Positions 56,802 to 64,000 of a DNA stretch of 64,000 nucleotides are shown piece by piece; the first letter of the stretch is position 1; every line of letters starts with the position of its first letter. The stretch is taken from the NCBI GenBank assembly GCA_024362935.1, contig JANCRA010000010.1, positions 5,758,501 to 5,822,500 on the forward strand, read 5' to 3'. Origin of the DNA: Setophaga petechia. Lineage: Eukaryota > Chordata > Aves > Passeriformes > Parulidae. Below the pieces are notes generated by a model. It was given only the letters and a program-made list of their open reading frames with translations. It searched no databases and was not told the DNA's origin. Both the position numbers and the translations under genes were made by a program.

Positions 56802-58707
56802 CTGGTTGGACATAGGAAATCTAATCAGAACATCAATTCAGATAGTCAAGCCAGCCAGCCAACTCACAGTGACCTTGCAACAGGCAGAGGGCTACTGGCC
56901 ACTCTCTGCGCCTCAGCTTTTGATTTAACTGCAAGTTACCACAACCATCAGAGAGCACTCTCAGCTCTTCTGACATACAGCATCTCCCAAGAAACAAGAT
57001 CCTCCTGCTTTTCCATGCACACAGCCATGTTCCTGCTGCTCTGGAGGCACAGCATCCTGAGACAGCCACAGGTAGGGAGACAAGGGAGATACAACCAAAG
57101 CTGAGGCTGAGCACAACACTAATAGCTGACCTTTCAAGGAGAGCTGCAGCCAGGCTGGAGTATCAGTGGATTTAAATGCCAGTTACCCAGTAGGAAAGAT
57201 ACCAAGAAACATTTGGAAGTCCAAAGCTGCCATCCTAATGGCTTGACACGTGACAGATGCTTCTGCTCCTCTGAACCATGAGCCTGGTTTTCAAGCCAGG
57301 TCTCTCAGGTCCAGCTTTTTGTATTAGTGTGCTCAGAGTACTGGGGGCCTGCAACATGCAGCCCCAAATCAGATGGAGTGAGCAATGCACACACAGTGGT
57401 TTATGCTGCCATCCAGCTCTCCCCTGCTTGCACAGCTCACCTGTGCCCACACTCTACCAAGACACATCTCCAGCTCTCCCTCACTTTGTTGTTATGTTCT
57501 TTCACTTTGTTCCCATAATTACCACCTCCCTGCTTCCCTGGATCTCCTTTCTCTCTGTTCCTTTGCTTCCCCTGCTACTTCTCCCTCCAGACTGCCTTCA
57601 GCCATGGCAGACACAGATCTGTGCCACCATGTTCCTCCTCACAGACTGCCTGCAGGACATCAATGGATTTCTGGAATAGGACAGAGCCATTTGGCACCCC
57701 AGGGAAGTTGTGCTGTTCACTCTGGTATGGCAGTTTGCAGCCAGCACAGCCCCTGGTAACTGATCTGCACTAATGAGTGGAATGGTGGGTTACACAGGAT
57801 GGCAGGACAGACACACAGACCAAGCAGACATTGTTCAATGCCAGGAGCACACAAGACTGGGTTCCCTAATGCCTTGATCCAACTCCTTTTTCCCAGGTTG
57901 AGACAGAAGTGGCTCCAAATTCCCAGAGCAAATCAGCACAGCTTCCAACCACTGGCTCCCAGCTGGATTTATTTTAGCCTGTTCTGTCTGCACCATATGA
58001 TGCACATCAGGCTGTCCCAAGAGACCCTGGAGCCAGTCTGTGTGGGAAGGGAAATCCCACTGCTCCTTGCCCTTGCAGAGCTCCTGGAGCAGCACAACAG
58101 GGCTCAGCTGCTGCTGTGCTGTGGCCAGGCAGGGTGTACTGCCCACCAGAGGCCTGCAGAAGCAGGCAGAGGTGTGCCCATGCAGGTACCCAAGCCCAAG
58201 GCTACCACAGCAGGCTCCAGGAATAACAGGAAAGATAAGCTTTGGTGGCTCACCCTAAAGCCTGAGCTCTAGAGAAGCTGAGGTGCAGCGTGTAAGGACC
58301 TGCACATCTGCACCCCTCCATGGGCCTTTCACAATGATCCCCACACAGAGAAGGGCTGACACCTCCTAGCCCAGGGTAATAGGCCCAGGGCACAGCACAG
58401 AGGGCTGTGGGTAGCAGGAATGAGGAGCTGAATGCAATAACCTCTGGCTACAGGATCCACCAGCAGATACCTGATCTGACCGCTGCTCTGTGGAGAACCT
58501 GTCTCAAGTGAAAGGCAGAGGAGACAGCAGAGGCAGGATAACACTGCTGGGAACCACAAGACAGATGGGAGGATGGCTGGTAAGAAGGTCAGTGCTACAA
58601 AAAAGCCACTCCCTGCTGCTCTTGTGCTTCCAGCTGTCTGAGCAGACTGGGAGGGGAACACACCAGATGAAACAACAAGGAAGGCAAAGCCAGGCTCTTC
58701 CCAAAGG

Positions 58708-58913
58708 AACACAGACCCATAGACTCTGCTGAGCTGGAAGGGGCCCATCAGGATGATCAAGTCTAACTCCTGGCACTGCACAAGACACTCAAGAATCCCA
58801 TCATGTGCCTGAGAGCCGTGCCCAAATGCCTCTTGAGCTCTGTCAGCCTTGGGGCTGTGACCATCCCTTGAGGAGCCCATTCAGTGTCCCACCACCCTCT
58901 GGGTGAAAAACCA
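58708..58913 (-). mobile_element. CR1 LINE fragment, 3' end, reverse orientation
   Basis: Reverse complement of the CR1 3' end is clear: ATAGACTCTGCTGAGCTGGA, AAGTCTAACTCCTGGCACTG, CACAAGACACTCAAGAATCC, ATGTGCCTGAGAGC, CACCACCCTCTGGGTGAA. The match fades after about 58913. It is 5'-truncated and in the same orientation as DAG1 transcription. Confidence 0.9.
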
Positions 58914-61589
58914 CCAGCACAGGATGGTCTTCACCCAGAGAAAGGTGCCTGAGCCAGGCTTTATCCTCAGGAAGTGGCTGCTGGGTAAGGACAAGTCACA
59001 ATCCCTGTAGGGCACATCTCTCCTACCAGCTCCCTGTGTGGCCAGAGGAGGATCTGACACACTGCAATTGATTTCAGATGAGCACAGAGTTATCTCAGCA
59101 GGTAAATGAGTACCACAGTAGATGTCTGGTGGAGAATATCCAACAGGCCACGTGAATCAGCTACAGAGATGATGCAGACACCTGCAAGAGGTCCTGAGGA
59201 AGTCACTGCTCATCACAGTGGGAAATCAGGGGGCTCTGTCCCTGCCCTGTGCCTTACAGAGCTGAAAGAACTACCTCCACACTCCATGGAGCCTGGAGCA
59301 GCAGTGATGGCACCTTGTACCTGCTCGTTGGAAAGTCCTGTTGGCAAGCACGGGCAGGATCAGGGACCTGTGGCTGGGGGAGGAATGTGGCAGCAGCCCC
59401 GTGGCTGCCTTTCACTGCTGCACTGAGCATCCACACCTGAGCAGAGGACAGACATCCCAAACAGCCAGACACACAGTGTACAACTGCACAAGGCTGTAAA
59501 ACACCTGGAGAGGTGCTTCAGGCCAGCCCCTGCCCTGTCACACTGCAGTGCAGCTCATGTATGAGCGCAGTACAGCTCTGTGCTGCTCAGCCAAATGATG
59601 TGATCCAGCCTGGGGCGTTTTTGTTGGATGGAGAGGAGCATTTGGGAAGAAAGGAGCTGGTGCTTGGTATCTGTGGTGAGCAGAAGAGGAAGATGAAGTC
59701 ATCACCTATTTCAGAAATACTTATCAAAGCAGTCAACAAACACTGCCCCATATGTGCCCCCCAACCCAGCAAATGGCCATTATGTGCTCCTGTGACACTT
59801 GCAGGTTGCAAATTCAGAGTTTCATTTTAGGAAAAATATGGAAGAACAGGCTCAGCATACAGGAGTGGAGCACACAGGAGGTACAGGAGGAATTCAGTAG
59901 CTGATAACAAAGAACAAACAGAAGAGCTGAGAACAAACTTGCGCCACCAAAAAAAAAAAAACTCTTAACACAGCTCCACCTCACCACACAATGGACAGAA
60001 GCTGAAACACTGCCAGCCTCTCCCAGTGTGTGAAGGAGGAAAAGCAGGGTGGTTCCAGCTATCAGCAGAGCTGTACAAGGCATTGCCCTGCAGTGCTGCA
60101 GTCCACATGGGCTATCAGTGCAAGGTGCAATACCTTTTGGGATAGGAGATCCCCTGCCTAAAGCCAGTAGTGCTGCTCTGCAAGCCCACTGCCCACCAGC
60201 ACTGTGGGTCTGGATGCAGAAGAGTGAATGTTACCTGCAGCAAGGCTGGAACAAGTGCTGGGACCTGCCTGGTGCCTCTGGTTTGAGAGCCCACACCACC
60301 TCACAGGGCACTACCATGGGCACAACCCTGACTATACTGAGAAACCATCCCAGCTGTATTTAGAAAAGTCCATGTTCTGGGTCAGAGACCAGTGAGTGGC
60401 ACAGAACTGGAGCCCTCCAGGAGCAAAAACCACAGTGCTTCACAGTTTCCAACAAATTCAAAACAGGGCCAAAACCCAAACACAGATGGAATTCTGCAGG
60501 CGGTTCTCTGCTGATCTCTAGGAAGCACCAGACCATAGAGCTGACTGACTTAGGCAGCACTTCCCAGTCATGAGGGAAGGCCAGACCACCCCAGCTTCTC
60601 TAATGGCACTGTGCTCCCCCTTCCAGCAGGATCTGCACTGCCCAGTCTCGCAGAACAAACACAAAGGTTCAGGTTAGTCCTGAATTTCAGGATGTTTCGT
60701 TCTGTCTGATCTTCTGAAAGACATGACTTTCTCTTTATTCTCGTGCTTCTGTGAGAGCTCTTTTGGTCTCAAGTTCAAGCCTTCAGAGTGTTGGATGAAA
60801 CATCAAAGTCAGTATCAACATCTGCTTCAGTCCTAGTGCTTGCTGCATGTGCCAAGGTTGATTCCTGATCTCTAGTGCCAAATCCTCACAGAGCCATGGA
60901 ACTGGGCCTGCTTGGTGAAGTTATGATGCTGCATTTGATATGATGCTGACTTGTCAAGGCAATGCTGGAATTTGCTCCCTCTCCATGCAGCTATGAGGAC
61001 CCACAGACACGGTAAGGACACGCTGTACCTTTGTTACCCAGGAACGCTGAACAGCACAGGCGGAAGATGGGACTGAAAGGAAAGACTGACAGCAGGACAA
61101 AGTAGCTTTTCCCAGCCACACATTTTCCCAGGGGCCCTTCCTTCTGCCCATCATGGACCCAGGTGTGGAGCCAGGGGAAGCATCCCAGCCTGAGGAGGGC
61201 GGCTGTCCTAGAAATGACTCTTCCTCTGTGGCCGATTACGACACCACTTCAGCAAGAACCAGTGAAAGTGAAGTCTCTGTCCAGCTGCATCTAATCCAAT
61301 TGCTCAAGCACACAATCACATCACTGGGCTGCGGTAATTAATCACCACCAGCATATTAATGCCACTGAGCCCAGCGTGCAGAAAGCTCAAGTAACTGCTG
61401 TGCAATTCTTGACTCTGGTTAAGAAGATATTTAGGAGTTAGGAGGAATCCCACTTACCTGATTGCTTATTTACCAATATCCTCATTAAAGAAAACATTAA
61501 ACAAGTGGCTTTTCTCTAAGGAAGCAAACTCAGCTATAAAGACCTGGTGCACCTTTGCAGAGCAGAGCTATTGTCTGCGCAGAGATCTC

Positions 61590-61870
61590 CGTGCGTGTTT
61601 CCACAGGACATCTCCGGGCAAGTCCCGTCAGCTCTCACGCGCCGGCGAGTCAGGGCAGCGAGCAGCAGGAATGATGAAATGATGAAATGCAGTGTCCCTG
61701 GCCAGGCACACAAAGATGGCACTCTGCCGGCCCTGCTGCCCGCTCCCAAACACCACAGCAGGCACCCCTGGTGCCAGCCTGGCGGCACGGCCGGGCACAG
61801 GCGGCTGGGGCTCCCTGCACGGCTGCGCTGTGCTCCAGGAGCCCGGGAAGGAGGGAAGGAAGGGGGGCAG
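61590..61870 (-). promoter_or_regulatory. GC-rich patch, possible alternative first exon of DAG1
   Basis: Local GC/CpG rise in otherwise AT-leaning sequence, with a consensus donor (GC|GTGAGAGC) at 61639/61638 on the DAG1 strand. It could be a non-coding first exon or an enhancer. There is no transcript evidence and the CpG density is modest, so the call is tentative. Confidence 0.2.
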
Positions 61871-62224
61871 GAGGGACAGACAGCCTGCAGGCAGTGTGTA
61901 AGGGCACAGCAGCCCATCACCAAGCCATGAACTGACAGTCTCCTCAAGCCCAAGAGCGTGCTAGCCTGCAAGCCTGACATGTAGTATGTGCAATGAACAG
62001 CCTGGAGCGTGAAATTTAGGAAATGGTCAGAGTTTCTGTGCCTGCCCTGCTCCGGACATAGCCTGAAACAAAGGCAGCAGCCTTTCCAATAGACTGTGTT
62101 AAAGGCTATGGGAAGTGCAGCAAACGCCTCTGGGGGTTATTTCCAACCTCAGTGGCTTCTGCCATGTACATGCACAAAGACCCAAGTTCCAGATGCTGCT
62201 GCACACAGGATGAGTTACAGACAG

Positions 62225-62265
62225 AACACACACACACAGACACACTGGTCACACACAGACTCAGG
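62225..62265. repeat. CA-rich microsatellite
   Basis: An interrupted run of ACACACACACAGACACAC followed by GGTCACACACAGAC. It is short and imperfect. Confidence 0.75.
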
Positions 62266-64000
62266 GCAGGCATCTGCCATGAGGGAACAGGCCAGGAAGA
62301 GGACAGAAGATTCACCACCAGACACAGCTCTCCCCACTCCACACTGCTCAGAGTGACAGCATCCTGTCCTGCACAACACTAACCAGGCACATCTGGGGAT
62401 GGTGGCCTTACTTACATGGAGGCTGGAGGACAAGCTCTTGCAATTTCTGGCTTAATGCTGCACTCACAGCTGCCTGCTCAAAGCCACGTGTGCACCAGAA
62501 CCAAAACAGCAGCAGATGATCAGAGATTGGACCCTGAGAGACCTGCCCGAGTGGGAAGGCCCAGATCAGTGCTCCTGAGGCCCCTGGAGCCCCTTCCACC
62601 CTCTCCCCCCACAGCCATCAATAGCTGGTCACCCTAGACACCATCAGCTCAGGAGGCACCAACCAAGCTGTATCCAATTCTTCACCCTAAAAGTTAATTT
62701 CAACATGGTGTGCCCACTGTGTATTGGCACCACATCAAATGCGGTGAAGGTGCCCAGAAGTGACACCCAGCCCAAAGGACATAGGCACAAAAAGAGGTGC
62801 TTTTTTCCATCCTCCTCCCTTCTAGTATTTCTGCACTGCTCGTCTCCAGCACATCTGGTGTCAGTAACAGGAAACCCTGACGCTGAAAAACAATCTAGGG
62901 GAAAAAAAACAAACTCAAACCCAAAACAGCAGTGCTAAAAATGTGTGCTGGGCAGGGAAATAAGCAGCACCCTCCTGCTGATGGGGAACTCGCCTGCAAG
63001 CTGTCACTAACTTGTTGCTCTCAAGTTCCAGAAGCCACAGGCAGTTTCGTGACTCTTGTGCAGGAAGTGGTCACCGCCACTGACACCTTGCAGCAGTTTT
63101 TATTCTGCTAGAGCAAGCACTGAGATATTTAACTTTCCTGTAGCTGACAGGAAGCTTTCTGCTACTTCATTAACTCTGTGAGAGTGACAAAAGATGCAAA
63201 GAGCCTAGTTTTCCTTTTTGCCGCATCTGTTTGTCCAAAAGTTGGGATACTACACTGTCCTCCCCAGTTCCCAGTTAGGGACTCCATTACCAGAAAAACT
63301 TCTTTTCCTGGAAGAGGTAAGCACTGAGGACATGCTCCAGTAAGCACTTCAGCAAGTGCAGGGCAGGAAGCAGCCTGGCAGTCCCAAAACCCCCAGCCAG
63401 GCACTCCTGCTGAGGTACGTGCAAGGGGCACTGCACAGCAGCAGCAGAAGCACAAAGGACACCAGATCCCTTTTGGCAGCTGGAGCATGTTTTTTCTTCC
63501 CTGCAGAGCACATTTCCTCTGCAAGATGCTGTGGCAAGTCTTGTTCTGGAGGCAGCACCTTCCCCAGCCTCCAGCAGGAGGGATGAGTATGGTACCCACA
63601 GGTGCCTCTCGACTGTGCACTTCCACTCTGACCTGACAGACTTGCTGGAAAACCATCCGGATGTGCCCCTGCTCATCCACCCTGCTGGAGTGGCCCCTTG
63701 CAGGCTCTGTGTGCTCCCTGCCCTGTGCTCAAGCCATGTCTGAGTGTCCGCTGTGCCTGACCAGCAGCTGCAGATTTTGGCTAGGCAACACTCCTGACTC
63801 TTTGATGAAAGTTTCAGCAACCACAATCAATCCCTTCCTCCACTTTTGTTATTCCCAGACAGCCAACTCAGATCGTATCTTCAAGTGCATTCAGTTGAAA
63901 GGAAACTCAGATATTATCTTCCCAAGTATTTAGAAGGCCTCAGAAATCTTTTTTTCCCCTGTAATTACAAACATTGCAGCCAGGTAGAACTGCCATTTGC

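Larger units (their letters stand above)
56802..64000 (-). other. DAG1: Probable 5' intron of DAG1, running off the window
   Basis: Over 7 kb upstream of the start-codon exon with no conserved protein-coding exon. In human a large intron separates the non-coding first exon from the start-codon exon, so the same is likely here. Contents seen: a reversed CR1 at 58708-58913, a CA-rich microsatellite at about 62225-62265, a GGAA-type tract at about 61845-61880, and a local GC-rich patch at 61590-61870. The rest shows nothing I can name. Confidence 0.6.

Overview
This is vertebrate nuclear DNA, almost certainly from a bird and probably a songbird. The genes are split into small exons with GT..AG introns. 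CR1 LINE fragments are the main interspersed repeat, there is a young avian-style solo LTR, and the gene set matches the mammalian 3p21.31 neighbourhood. I joined exons by splice site and reading phase, and every internal junction of the six complete gene models keeps frame. The species call is an inference.

Layout. (1) 1-13.3 kb is AT-rich with no coding exon I can recognise. It ends at a CpG-rich promoter (about 13.5-14.4 kb) firing leftwards; from gene order the best guess is intron 1 and first exon(s) of IP6K1. (2) 15.3-40 kb is a GC-rich, tightly packed cluster: CDHR4 (-, 20 coding exons, 768 aa), INKA1 (+, 2 coding exons, 302 aa), UBA7 (-, 24 exons, 1005 aa), TCTA (+, 2 exons, 124 aa), AMT (-, 8 exons, 408 aa) and NICN1 (-, 6 exons, 223 aa). 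(3) 40.5-64 kb is DAG1 (-): a large last exon at 41.6-44.0 kb, a 12.4 kb intron, the signal-peptide exon at 56.4-56.7 kb, and a further 7 kb of apparent 5' intron running off the window. The predicted dystroglycan is 896 aa.

The genes form no pathway. They are an E1 enzyme for a ubiquitin-like modifier (UBA7), the glycine-cleavage T-protein (AMT), a tubulin-polyglutamylase subunit (NICN1), a PAK4 inhibitor (INKA1), a cadherin-related membrane protein (CDHR4), a small membrane protein (TCTA) and the laminin receptor dystroglycan (DAG1). What links them is packing: two convergent pairs whose poly(A) signals lie about 80-120 bp apart (TCTA/AMT and INKA1/UBA7), one divergent pair sharing a 250 bp CpG promoter (UBA7/TCTA), and tail-to-head spacing of a few hundred bases (NICN1 to AMT, DAG1 to NICN1).

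I found no novel multi-gene system. The observations most worth checking are the UBA7-TCTA junction and DAG1 orientation, which differ from the human order as I recall it; an N-glycosylation sequon overlapping the core-M3 O-mannose threonine of dystroglycan; an RFX X-box at the CDHR4 start; the three-exon cytoplasmic tail of CDHR4; and the solo LTR 61 bp from a DAG1 splice donor.
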